Below are positions 44,710-56,149 of a stretch of 64,000 nucleotides of DNA, piece after piece. The stretch is from Sepiola atlantica (Eukaryota > Mollusca > Cephalopoda > Sepiida > Sepiolidae). The translations under genes were made by a program, and so were the position numbers. Below the pieces are notes generated by a model, which was given only the letters and a program-made list of their open reading frames with translations, was not told where the DNA came from and did no database searches. Numbering within the stretch: the first letter of the stretch is position 1; each line of letters opens with the position of its first letter. The stretch lies in NCBI GenBank assembly GCA_963556195.1, contig OY744520.1, positions 395,501 to 459,500 of the forward strand, in the 5' to 3' direction.

Positions 44710-47080
44710 TGGCTTTTAGAAATTAATTTTCAAACTAACTTATCTCGGACCATGTCTTTATTAATCCTTCTTTCTCTTACATTCATTTTTCTCACTTTCT
44801 CACATGATTTTTGTGACTTTCCTTTTCCAACTGCTATTTCAACTGCATCTACGAACTCAGAAACTATCATCAATGATGTCAATATTACCAAACCAACGAA
44901 GTATACTTTTGACTCCTCGGATCATAAAGTTATGCAATAGTTTATCGTGGTACGTATCATTTATTCCATATAGTTCTACGTCATCGGTGATGCTAGCGAC
45001 ACTATCTAAACGGTCAAGGATTTGAGCGATCATTGCCTGGAAGATGTCCCATGAGGCGTGCAGGTCAAATTGTCGTAATTTCTAGCAAACTCATCCAAAA
45101 AGAATTCTACGTGTCGTCAGCAACTGAGATATTTCGTCCAAATGAACTGACATACCCTACTTTAGAATTCAGCTCGTACAGTGTAGATATCTTATATGAC
45201 ATTTCTTCAAGCTGGAGTTCATCATATCCTCAGAGATCTGTCCCTTTTTTTACTGAAAGCAAGGCTGGAGCGCCAATCTATGTGTTATTTTACTTAGGTT
45301 AATACACCCTCTTCTATCAGTTTTTAAAACTTTTGTCTTATTACTTTGAAGTTAATACTGTATTTGCACAGGTTACCGACGAATGGATCAACATCCCATT
45401 TTAGTTTAGTTTTATACTGAAATACTGAAATGGTCTGTCAATCTTATATTGAATTAGTATTTTCTTTGGTCAATCAATCTTAATATTTCATCCGTCCAGC
45501 TGGTATTGAAAAAATATTTTCTTCAGTCTGTCCAGCTTTATATTAAAATAGTATTTTCGTTTGTCTCTCACGTTCACATTTTAAATAGCATTTTAATAAC
45601 TAATCCAGCAGATCTAATAGACTTTCTTGTTTTTAGTAAAAGAAATCCCGTTTAATATTTAAGAGTATAAAATTAAATTCAGTTTTTTTTTATTGAATGA
45701 ACGAATATGGTTCTCCGATGTAAATTGTTTAGTGTCGGTAGTTTTTTATCTAACAAAAATCACCACCAAACCTGATTTGGGCGTGTCGTTCAAATATTAG
45801 TTACCTCAACTTCCAGTCTGAATATTCACTGCCAATTATTGTCAGGAAATTCAGAGTTGATAAACAATCTTTTGTTTCACAAACGCGGCGAAAAAGAACG
45901 GGAAAAAGTAAGAAAAAGAAAAACTTTTTCACCCCTATCCCCCCACTCCCACCAAAACTAAAGAGAAAACAAAAAAACTGTGTTTTGATTACGTAAACTG
46001 GATAGCAAGTGTTGTCATGATAGCATCTTAAACCGTTGTTTAGTTCGTCCACACATTTCTATAAGAGGCTCTGCTCGTCTGTCTCAACGTCTCAGGTTTA
46101 TCAAGTTTAAGTTTGAAATAGAGTTGTCCATTCGTAAAGGCAGAGTTCAATGGACACGTCTTTAGAATATCTTCGTTAAAACGACGGAAAAATTACGCTT
46201 CGCGAGTGTTCGCACTCGCTATTTATGTAGATATATTTCTCAAATATTGATATAACATCATGGAATTACGTCAGAATTAAATTATTTATATCTAAATTAT
46301 AATTATAATTTCTATAATCTAAAAAAACACCCGGCATTGAACTTTTATTATTATAAAGGATTTCTTTCTAAATTCATTTGAAACGGCAGGGTAAATTTGA
46401 GTTGGTTGTCTTGCTGATTAATTGCTTTTTCGCTTCTTCTCACCACTTGAAACGTTTTCGGTAGGGGGCTAAAAATAGATGTTCTTCACTCGCTAACTTT
46501 AGCGTGACATTATGGAAGTACACACACAGACACAAACTCACACACCTATGGGGTAAGGTACACGATAATTCATGAAAATGAAGTGTCGTGATGGACAAAA
46601 TGTGTGAAAAGATGACAGACGGAAAACAAGTCAAAGTGCAGGAGAAAAACAAAAACAAGAGATTTTTTTACCAGTTTCGTTCATGGAGAACGTCTTCAAA
46701 AAAAATATATATAGGCAGATTATTTTGTTAATACATGTTTGAGTGAAAAGTAAAAATAAGTTACAGTTCTTGTTAGTTACGTTTTTGATCCAGTTATTCG
46801 TGTTGGTGAACCAACGATCTAATGTTCTGTTCGAGTGTGAACAGGAAATTGCAAACGTTTTCGACTCTCATGAGTATTAGTCAAAAACTAGTGAATTTAT
46901 TGTGAAAGTCGATTAAAACCGTTAATTAAAAAAAATATATACTACCTTCTCCTTTCTCGTATTGAGCTTGGTCCATGATGGGTTTGTTTGCTCGAATGAG
47001 TAAGGCTTCGATGATGGATGGCACAGATTACAATTTGAGATAGCGAGGATGGCGGTGTTTTTATTAATATATTTCTAAAG
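44710..47080. other. No firmly recognised gene
   Basis: Frames at 44,623-44,940 and 45,033-45,302 have no known domain. The minus strand near 45,120-45,260 has a fragment that looks protein-like (LYELNSKVGYVSSFGRNIS), possibly from a transposase, but it is too short to name. The rest is A+T-rich. Confidence 0.35.
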
Positions 47081-47087
47081 TTTTATT

Positions 47088-47466
47088 TCATCCCAAACAA
47101 GGCAGAGACAATTGAGAATTAAGGAGTAGGTTTTGGGTGTCATCCTCAGTAGGGAGCTGGGCAACGAGATGTGAAACAGGAAGCAGGGAGGGAGTTCCAG
47201 AGGCCGGTAGAACGAGGAAAGAAGCTGCTGGAGTAGAAGGCTCTTCAGTATCTGGGGACCTCCATAGTAAATGGATGAGACCTAGCTGATTGTCGGGTTG
47301 TTCTAGTGTATTTGCGTCGAGGGGGCACTAGAGCAGCCGGTTCATCGGAGCACAATTCATTGAAGCATTTGTAAAGCAAGCACAAGGATGCAACCTTGCG
47401 GGGATGAGACAGCTTGGTGGATAGTGAGGGAATTATTAAGTTGACGACTCTTTTTAGGACCTTGTC

Positions 47467-47521
<55 letters not shown>

Positions 47522-48377
47522 AGTGGATGATGCACCAGCCCAGATGTGACAACAATACTCTATACATGGGAGGATGGTGGCTTTGTAGAGATATAGGATA
47601 ATGTCAGGTGTGAGTAGTTTACAAGCACGGTAGAGGAGGCCCACCTTCTTTGCCGCAGCCTTAGCAATGTCTTAAATGTATTTGTTCCAATTCATGTTAC
47701 CTACGAGTAGTTTGAATGATGTCGGTGGCAATCGGTTGTTGAAGAGATTTCTTAGTAGTTATTAAAGAACAGGAGCTTTGTCGCATTAAAAGTTACCAAC
47801 CATTTATTGCCCACAGTCCACTACAGCCTGGATGTCACTTTCTAACGATTCAGCCATTGCCTCGAATATGTAGACGTCCGTTTTGCCAACATGACGAGAG
47901 TGGAGCGTGGTGTCGTCAGCAAATATACCCATCTCAGACTCGATGTCATCATGGAGGTCGTTTGTGAAAATCAGGTACAATAAAGGTCCAACGATGGATC
48001 CCTAGGGTACATTAGCATTTATATCATGTTGCTTAGATTAACGGCCATCGAGAACAACCTGGATCTTTCTTTTGGTTAGGAAAGATCTAATTATATTAAA
48101 TATTCGTCCAGTAATACTATATGAGTGAATTTTAAGGAGGAACCTCTTATGCCATACCTTGTCAAAGACATTGAATATATCAAGCGCTACTGCCCTAACT
48201 TTACCTGCCTTGTTGAGTGTATGATATATGCGTTCAAAGATGACCGTTAAGATATCCACATTAGATCGTGCTTGTCAAAATCCATACCGGCGGTTAGAAA
48301 AAAGTTTTACATTAACTAGGTTCCGGACTATCGCTAGATTGATTAAGGATTCAAAAATTTTCGCAAAGATCGGGAGT
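47088..48377 (-). pseudogene. jockey/CR1-like LINE, 5'-truncated RT
   Basis: The minus strand carries the RT from the NYRPIS region down (LPIFAKIFE near 48,360; ALDIFNVFDKVWHKRFLLKI near 48,170; then the 3' UTR with TTGTTTGGGATGAAATAAA at 47,090). The right edge near 48,377 is a 5' truncation. At 47,467-47,520 a (CT)n expansion replaces the short TTTCTCCCTCC of the reference copy, adding about 16 Ser-Leu-type codons. Other stops and frameshifts occur. Confidence 0.85.
47467..47520. repeat. (GA)n microsatellite inside the LINE RT
   Basis: A 54-bp GA run at the codons that read TSFSLLDKV in the copy at 22.46 kb. Confidence 0.95.
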
Positions 48378-48599
48378 AGACTGTTTATCATATATTGTGT
48401 TAGGTACATCTACATAGCTAAAATGTCACAGTCGTTTGATAGAAATAATCAATATCTTATTATTAGGAGGTTGTTTATGTTAAATAGAAGGCTAGAAGAA
48501 TATTCAATATTGTGCTCACGGGTTGTAAGCGTGGCAAACTCTCACCACTTTGATTCTGAAATTCAACGGATATAAAAACATAGGGACTTCATAGTAACT

Positions 48600-48800
48600 A
48601 TCTGACTTATCATTTATCTCACTTGCTACATTTGTGCTCAATCGAGACTTTTCCGTGAGCGCATTGGTCACCCAGTGGTACACACACACATAGTCTGTTC
48701 TTATGTGTAACACATTGGCCTTTCGATTTGAGTGCGAGGTTTAGTCTTTTTAGTACGGCATCCAGCTTTGCCACGTATATATGTTGGGTATCCTTTGTTG
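48600..48800. repeat. Possible SINE-like segment
   Basis: The segment with TTTCCGTGAGCGCATTGGTC and CGAGGTTTAGTCTTTTTAGT then CCACGTATATATGTTGGGTA has a weak tRNA-like start. The support is slight. Confidence 0.25.
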
Positions 48801-48816
48801 GTCGCAACCATCATGA

Positions 48817-49573
48817 ATCCTCTACGATAGATCGACTGGCGTCAAGAGCTACGCCCACGGCAAGCGAGCTTGCGTCCACCCACACATCCAGTTCCTTTGT
48901 GACCACGCACCATTTTCCCCAGACGGGATCCGATTGCTGTACACGGGCAAGTGTATCTGCTATCATACACTCCAGCGGAGCATCACTGACCTTGTCATCC
49001 CAGTTCTGTATAAATCATGTAGCGTAACGTTGTATAAAGCCATCCATACACTGGAAAGTACCCCACCAGTTTTCCACACATGGAGAAGATACATATCTGT
49101 GTCATAGTTCAAATGTGGACCACTTTCACATGATAACGTGGCATCCAAACCACCCAACCTGCGAACACAGCTACGTACAGCTGAAAAAGTTACAGTCAAA
49201 GAGAGAGCGCAACCCTTACACAATCTCCTGCCAGAAGATATACAACCCGTACGGACTGGCGTCGTACTTGACCAACGATCCGTCAGCAAGACGAGTAGTG
49301 TCCGCGGGTAATCTAAAGACGAGTGGTCAGATGGCTATGTACCGTCGGCTAACAACAAAGGCATTATCGGAACCAGATCCTGAACCAACGCAGACCGACC
49401 TGACGGGAAAGGCTACTCTGCGAAGACAAAAGTACAAGTTCATACTGGATATAATGAAGTTATGTAACAGTACTGACCTAGCCAGAGTGATGCTTTACTG
49501 TAAGCAATCTTCAAACAGAACGACCCGTGAAACGTGGGAACACATTTTTACGAACACTCAGAACATTAATCCT
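48817..49573 (+). pseudogene. Parvovirus NS1-like nuclease half (endogenous viral element)
   Basis: Two plus-strand frames are involved. The first (48,817-49,065) encodes a stretch with VHPHIQFLCDHAPF and LYKAIHTLESTPPVFHTWRR; it then shifts to the frame that runs to 49,600. That frame holds HFHMITW, which fits the HUH metal-binding motif of rolling-circle nucleases, then KIYNPYGLASYLTND, like the third nuclease motif region of parvovirus NS1, and an accessory segment with LRRQKYKFILDIMKL. No ATG-initiated complete frame is present. NS1 is the parvovirus replication initiator. The helicase half follows, but on the opposite strand. Homology is judged by motif and needs a profile search. Confidence 0.65.
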
Positions 49574-50640
49574 CGTCGGAATCGGATGATAGACAGATGA
49601 CACCGGAGACACCCGACTCTACGTCTGTCTCCTCACCGCTCATGTACCCGCCACCGCAGTGTATCATTTTGCAGTGGTGTGTTACACAGTATTGTGTAGC
49701 AGAATCTGGATGCAGCACGCATTTGTTCTTTAGCATGTTATCCATCAGGTCCTCAGGTTCCGGCGGCCCATCTTCCGGTAGTGTTTGTCCCTGGTATGCC
49801 CCGCCGGTGCACGCCGCGTCGAAAAGTCGTTTCCTAGTAGCATTGTAAGCGATTTGCTTATGCGGCGATAGACTCTCGATCGTTCGGACTTGGAAGGTGT
49901 CGCTCTTTTCCGGTTCCTCCACCTCTTCTTCCTCCTCACATTGGTAATTCTGCGCTATCAATCGTAACACGTGATCCCGCCATATCGTCAACCACATTGA
50001 CGGGTTTAGCTCCTTTACTCCCCAGCCCTTAAGTTGTGGCATTGTTCTTCGAGTGGTGTATAGGAACATACGATTTTCCATTGCGGACCGCTCGTTCGGA
50101 ACGTGTCGCCAAGGATCGTCGTTTGACGTCGATAAGCTTGGTGTTCTTTCAAGTACCCGTTCCGCTTGGTGCTTAACGTTTACGTTTGTGTCAGTGCCTT
50201 CTAAGATGCACTTACCCTCCTCTACGTTCTGTGGCGTGAACCACATTTCGTCCGTGTATATGAGGGTTTTATCCACGCAGGAGCCGAACGTGAAGTTGTC
50301 CGACGCCTGACAGCGCATGCGGCCACAGTTCATTAACCCGTTCCTTATGCTTCGCAGGACGTAAGACTTCCCTGAGTTGCTCGGTCCCGTTATGTGTAAT
50401 GCGTTTTTCTTCGCCCGTATTTTGTGGCACACCTCGAACAGTCGCCGGCCGAAGTCTTTAGCGTCAAAACCATGATATGTTGCCCACGCGTCGTAAATAT
50501 CCAGTGACTTCTGGATCGACCAGTAATGTACCGCGTCTTTGGAGAACAAGTCTTTTTTTGGGGCGTATTTGTTCGTATATTGGCGTCACCTTCGTTTGGA
50601 TTTGTAGGTCCGACGCCGCCGCCTGAATTATAGGATTAAT
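49565..50640. repeat. 9-bp inverted repeat bounding an inverted segment
   Basis: ATTAATCCT at 49,565-49,573 and its reverse complement AGGATTAAT at 50,632-50,640. Everything between is the helicase half, which is reversed relative to the nuclease half on the left. The repeat falls at INP codons at the end of one half and at the start of the other. Confidence 0.8.
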
Positions 50641-50646
50641 GGCCAT
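49566..50646 (-). pseudogene. Parvovirus NS1-like SF3 helicase half (endogenous viral element)
   Basis: The minus-strand frame 50,549-49,566 carries an SF3 helicase: Walker A GPSNSGKS (residues ~55-62), Walker B LIYTDEMWF (~95-103), a B' segment KCILEGTDTNVNVKHQ (~113-128), and motif C-like SLSTSNDDPW (~138-147). An acidic tail and a Ser/Asp/Glu-rich end follow. Upstream, MAINPIIQAAASDLQ (from 50,646) is in another frame; the shift is at the T-run 50,553-50,559. This order is that of NS1 of Parvoviridae. The stop overlaps the 9-bp repeat where the strand changes. Apart from that one shift the domain is open, so the copy is either young or was conserved. Confidence 0.8.
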
Positions 50647-52345
50647 GCTCTGTCCAAATTTCCAATCCTAGCACTCGTGCACCATTTTTCAGTTTTTCTG
50701 GGTCCTTACTAGTAAGTCCGTACAGGTCCAGATGCTTCCTTACTGATTCTGCCGATGCCACATCCTCATTAATATTTGTCATCAATATACGCCGACGTTG
50801 CTCTCTTTATCTTCTCATCCTGGACTAACACAGCCTCGAGCACAGCCCGCATTACAAGAGGCGCCACATTTAAGCCGAATCCTTACTTAGTTAGACAATA
50901 TCTTTGTCATTTAAATATCACTGTCTGATACGGCCAGAGGGATCTCTCAACATGGATCTGTAGGTATGCCTTCCTGAGGTCAAGAATGGATACATTCGTT
51001 CTTTGCTCTCTCCATTATCGCATTTTCGCTGCGCAAACATCTGCATCGCCAGTGAATGCATCAACATAGGTGTATAATTCACGATAGTTCATTAGTTTTA
51101 TTGCCCTGTAGCACAGGCATCTGTGGTATTAGTCCCTTGAGTTTACCGAACTCCTCCTGATTATATATCAACGATCAGCCGTTGTTTATCCAGGTCTGCA
51201 ACTCGCATTCATAATCTTCCCTTAATTCATTAGACATTAGATATTCAGAAATCTGAGTTTCCAGTTTCTCTGGTGCACAACCCGCTGACCATTTCCATGG
51301 TGAAACTCACACTCTCTTCCGTTCGTCAAGTTCTGCAACAAAATCAGATTCGTAAAGCGCTGCACAATTGGGTTGTGCCTCCCAAAACTCCACACTTCCA
51401 AATTGTGGGATGCGAATGCCATTGAGTGCCTTAATGGCGTCAATGCCAAGTAACATATCGAAATCAAGAGGTTTACCTTGCATAATCAGCACGTTGATTG
51501 TGGCAACTTTACCAGTCTCTGTATGAATCCTAATATTGCCATTTCCGTAGCGATGGTTAATGTAGTTACCACTATCTTCTGATTTGAATACGACCGACAT
51601 AGTTTTGCACTCAAGATAGAATGTGAGCACCCAGTGTCGACGAGAGCCAAGCATGGTGCATCATCAACATAGATAATAATGACAAGTAGCGCCGAGTTCA
51701 CATTCTGACTTGGGAATAGACTGGCGCTGATGTCTCTTCCCCGACTTCGTTTCCCGGACAATCTCTTACCAGTTGAGTGATTCGGGCAGGCTGTGTCGCA
51801 GCCACGACTGGTTCCCCCACTTCAGCATTGTCTTTCATCAATGCTCGAGCCAACAACCCTTCTAAAGTTATATCGTCCACCCTAGAGGAGGACCACAACA
51901 GCATTTTCACAGGGTTGGGAAGCCCCCGTACAAATACATATACCAGAACATCATCTGATATTCCTCCAAATAGCACTGACAGCTTCAGCAGATCTGCCAA
52001 ATACACGTCTACAGTCTCACTCGGACGCAATACACGTGCCTGGAACTCCTCATATGCTGTAAATCCGTCATCGGCAAAGGTAGTGAATAGAGCTCCATTA
52101 ATTTCTGCTGCATCGGATTTTTCTTCTTCAGTTAGTTGCTGGTAAACTGTGAATGCCCCCTCTCCCAGTTAGCAGAAGTGGGATGACATTTTCAAGCCGC
52201 TTTACTCCAGATAAGTCACACACTAATTCCACCTTCTCAATCCATTCAACGACTGCTCCAGTCCCATCAGCCTCAGGAATTATCTTTAGGTCAAAACGGC
52301 TGCCATTTTTAAGCCAAGATAGCTCGTTAACTTACTGTGCCAGAA
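50645..52345 (-). pseudogene. Truncated Ty3/Gypsy-like element (gag-PR-RT)
   Basis: Reading right to left on the minus strand: a gag part (VVEWIEKVELVCDLSGVKRL near 52,240; YLADLLKLSVLFGGISDDVL near 51,980; a residual knuckle end LVRDCPGN), an aspartic protease (CLALVDTGCSHSILS near 51,640), then RT pieces (SILDLRKAYLQIHVE near 50,960; GFGLNVAP near 50,860; YIDD near 50,785; LDLYGLTSKDPEKL near 50,710). All match, in order, the element at 59.1-63.1 kb. The RT breaks off at about 50,655, exactly at the NS1-like segment. RNase H, integrase and LTRs are missing. It has many stops. Confidence 0.75.
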
Positions 52346-52797
52346 AAATAAAAGAATGAAAAAAAGGTTTTGACTGTAATTCAACTTCCAACCGATTTTC
52401 GTGCAACCTACTTTCTCTCTCTAATCCAAATCACTTCTCCCTGCTTCAGCTTTATATCAGCTGATCTGCACATAAATCAGAGACCACCATAAAACCTGCA
52501 CTTATGAAGAGAAGCCCTTTTTTACCCTGCAGACACGACATGCGAAGCACTTTATTCTTTTTCCTGACGATGAGTGGTCGTCTTTATTGTCACCAAAAAG
52601 AGTTTAAAATCCCTAACAGTGATGTAAGTAATAAGAAACATTATTATATTATTTAAGTTTGGCCTGTTTTTATTATTGGGGAAGTTATATAAAATCAGAT
52701 ATTTGTAATAACAATTCAACATTTCTTATGGAAATCACTCAAATAATACTTGGGTACACAGGTGCCTAATGCCTTGTTAAATATTTTTTGTTCACAG

Positions 52798-54660
52798 ATG
52801 GTTCGCAACGATTGGAAGAAAATTGAGGGTTGAAAGAGAAATCTAAGCCAGTCAGAGGAGATGATTGCTACATACGAGGCTGTCATGAATAAGCAGATGT
52901 CTGATAATCAAGGAGCCAAGTATTATAAAGAGAACAAAAAGTCATTGATCAGGAGAACGTCTGGGGAAATCCCTATCAACGCGCATATTGAGAGGGAAGC
53001 AGTACTGTCTCCTGCTCATGAAAATTAGCTTGCTGAGTGCATAAAGCTTATGACAGGATGGGGCTGGGGATTCACTCCTGAAGAGATCAAAGACACTGTA
53101 ATGAACTTTGTTCAAACCCACATCATAGAGATTCCTTTTGTAAATGGTCGTCCAGGGTATGGCTGGCTACAAGGGTTTTACGCCGTCATCCAGACATAGT
53201 GCCTCGTAAGATTGAGCACCTCAGCACTGCTCGTGCAATGACAGACCCGCTGAAGTCATCAACCACTGGTTTGAGCATCTTTGATAAAGTACTCATAGAT
53301 TTTCCTGCTCACTTATGCAACACAGATGAAACGGGCTTTGTAACGGCAACCAAAACAGACACTGTCTTAGTAGCAAAGGAATCAAAAAGAGTTAATTAGA
53401 GTATTGGGGGTTCTGGAAGGGAGAAGATAACAGTTAACTGTGCAGCATCTGATAGTGACAAGCTACTTCCACCCTTTGCTGTTTACAAAGAGAAAAACCT
53501 CTATCAGGCATAGGCATAGGGTGGACCTGAAGGTACTGCCTATACAGTCAGTTCAAAAGGATAGATGGAGGCCCTGCATTTTTTGAACTGGTGTGAAAAT
53601 ATTTTCATGAACACCACACGTGATGTTAGTGACAAGGTACGACTTCTTGTTTAGATCGTCATGCATCACACCTCTCTTTAGCCCTCGTTTAAAAGGCAAG
53701 ATCAAACAATGTTGTGCTGATGCTCACATGACACACCACCTGCAACCACTTGATCGTGCCGTGTTCAAGCTTGTGAAACTGAAGTGGCAGTCCCTCCTCC
53801 GTAAATTTGCCCGAACCCACAAAGGACCAGTTGGAAAGAAGGATTTCCCATGATTATTAAGGCCCTCATAGATAAATCTTTCAAGCTAATCAATATAATC
53901 AAAACAGGATTCAGTTGCACAGGCATATGTCCAATGTTTAAATGGTCACTGTCGAAAGTCAGCCTCGTGTCACTGCTCAAACAAAGTCCTCCACATCTTA
54001 TTTCACACCAGCTGCGTCAGTATTTGTACTGGCCCATACTCCAGGACCCTCATCCCCAGACCCCACTCCAGGGTCCTCATGCTCAGACTCTACTCCAGAA
54101 CCCTCATCCTGAATCCACACTCCAGGACCCTCATCTTCAGACCCACTCCAGAACCCTCATGCCTAGACGTGTCTGTTTCCTCGTTGACTTCATCTTCATC
54201 CGCCTCATTAAAAGACTTATTCCTCAAACAACTAACTCCCCACTTTCAGTCTGACTCCCCAAGAAGAAGATCAGCTAGAATACAGCGATTCCGATTTGGG
54301 GAAAGCCTCACAGCAGATGAAAGTGTCACGAGACTCCTGACATCTGCTGTTAAGGAGGTTGCTACAGCATCCAGAGAGAAAGGAAAGAGGAAAAGTAGGG
54401 GTAAAAAAACACCAAGGCAGGCGACACAATCAGCACTAAGATCAAGAAACCCACTGTCAACATCAAGGGATTATGACACTGAGGAATGTTGTAAATGTAG
54501 TATAGGGGATGGCATTAACTGGGTTCAGTGTGATATGTGTGATTCCTGGTATCACATACAGTGCACCAGCATTAAAATTTCATTTGAAGACATCTAAAAT
54601 GAGGAATGGCTGTGTGATGTCTCAGGAGATCGTACCTATTGCCCCAGGTAACTGACAGCA
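52798..54660 (+). pseudogene. pogo/Tigger-like transposase with PHD finger
   Basis: From ATG 52,798 (just after a TTTTTTGTTCACAG acceptor-like site) the frame shows MVRNDWKKIEG, then LIRRTSGEIPINAHIERE, VNGRPGYGWLQGF (53,140-53,180), RRHPDIVPRKIEHLSTARAM (53,180-53,245), CNTDETGFVTA (first catalytic Asp, ~53,320), LDRHASHLSLALV (second Asp, ~53,652) and LQPLDRAVFKLVKLKW (third Asp, ~53,745), the DDE_1 pattern of pogo/Tigger/jerky transposases. A Pro-rich repeat linker follows, then a PHD finger (CCKCSIGDGINWVQCDMCDS, then WYHIQC; 54,484-54,570). TGA 52,837, TAG 53,026 and several frameshifts kill it. A TAA at 54,595 interrupts the PHD end, with NEEWLCD beyond it. Confidence 0.75.
54030..54165. 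repeat. ~30-bp coding minisatellite in the pogo-like ORF
   Basis: The phrase CTCCAGGACCCTCATCCCCA recurs about four times with variants (CTCCAGGGTCCTCATGCTCA, CTCCAGAACCCTCATCCTGA, CTCCAGGACCCTCATCTTCA), giving a Pro/Gln/His-rich linker. Confidence 0.85.
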
Positions 54661-54966
54661 GCTAGCCAGCTGTCAAAATTGTACCCTCAACTTGCCAAAA
54701 GAAGAGAGGCACAGGCAAGTCATGTGAAACTCAGTGACAACCAAGTGTCCCTAAGTTGCAACATTGAGAGAAAGGGAAATGATGGGACGACGTTTATTGT
54801 CGTAGTCAGGAAACTAAGCTAAGTAGTGTGTGTCTTTGGAGTGTGTCTGTTATAGTACCTTTGGACCCGGCTAATAGACAAAAACGTGTGCAAAAGTCAG
54901 ACAATAGTCAGAGCTCATCTACTCCTTAAAATGAGGAGATAACATCTTTCTCTTTTTACTGCATCG

Positions 54967-54968
54967 GC

Positions 54969-55011
<43 letters not shown>

Positions 55012-55050
55012 AAGAGAGAGAGGGAGAGCGAGAGAGCGAGAGAGCGGATA
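54967..55050. repeat. (GA)n microsatellite
   Basis: GA run with A and G interruptions. Confidence 0.95.
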
Positions 55051-55605
55051 GGTATTATCTGCGTATAAATGTATACTGTAAAGAGAAAATAAAACATTAA
55101 AATGATTGTTAAATCTTGAATGGATTTGTGATTTTCTTGTTAATGACATTTTCGATAAATGTTATTAAGAAAAAGAAGTCTACAACGTATACGAGGGGAG
55201 GCTACGAATTATTGCTTCACGTCGTCTACACAACAGAATTTCAGTTGCCTTCATCAGACACCTCCATCCTGTACATCGAATAACCCGTCTCCATAGTGCT
55301 ACAAAATAATGTCTTTAAACTTTATATTTTTATTACTTAGAAATGACAGAAGATATTAATGAAGAAAACATTTCCGGTTAAGTAAAAAACAAGATGATTT
55401 TGTGAACAAATCAAGTATGTACATCGCATTTATTTCATCGCATGACATACAATTACATCTATCATCACAAAATATTATAAGGAACTCTCCAAACAAAATA
55501 TTGTTCAAGTTTTGAGAAATGTTAATTCCAGTTTTAGCAACTAAAAGGGAATCTGTTTAAAGCTAATGTGTAAATGTGATCTTCTGGTTACACGCTTAAA
55601 TGTTT
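55051..55605. other. No recognisable gene
   Basis: A+T-rich, no frames or repeats recognised. Confidence 0.5.
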
Positions 55606-55609
55606 TGGA

Positions 55610-55840
55610 AGAGAAGTTCCAGAAATATTCTTCAAAGTTAGAGGATTTGGTTAGGTATAGTTCATACCTTGCTTTTCTTCCTTTACACAAATGCTTGTCA
55701 TAAACCGTCCCCATTGGAAATCACACTCAGTGTACTCTATTAATCATTGTAAATATTCTTCGGCCTTCAACTCGCAATCATACCGTCTCATTGACCCTTA
55801 TCCTCGAGTGGCCTTCAGCCTTGATAAGTGGTTACTCATT
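55610..55840 (+). mobile_element. CR1/L2-like LINE 3' end, decayed
   Basis: TTGACCCTTATCCTCGAGTG and GCCTTCAGCCTTGATAAGTG match the 3' UTR at 43,200-43,245. The coding part is unrecognisable. Confidence 0.55.
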
Positions 55841-56149
55841 AGTAAAAAAGTAATAGAATTACGTGGTTGAACTCATCCATATTACCGGGTGTTCTTTTAT
55901 CTCCAAAAGAGAAATGTCCTACTGCAGAAAGAAAAGAAAATCAAAACCGTATTTTTATTTTTTCTCTGTTGACTAAAGTGACGACAGCTAATTCTACGGT
56001 TACGTTAAAAGCGTACTAAAAATAATAATTATTTTTTAGTCGCAAACAAAGGTTTATACTCTCTCTTTCTAAAAGTAATATTACGTTTAGCAAGCGTAAT
56101 ATAGAAAAAAGTTTTTTCAAGTAGTATTCTAATAGGGCACAGTTTATAT

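Noticed and set aside
48963..49289. 108-codon minus-strand frame
   Set aside because: It is antisense to the NS1-like nuclease half, which carries the recognisable motifs.
52560..54830. Terminal inverted repeats for the pogo-like element (CCTGAC... at both sides)
   Set aside because: Only six to eight bases agree, and part of the similarity is in direct rather than inverted orientation. The ends remain undefined.
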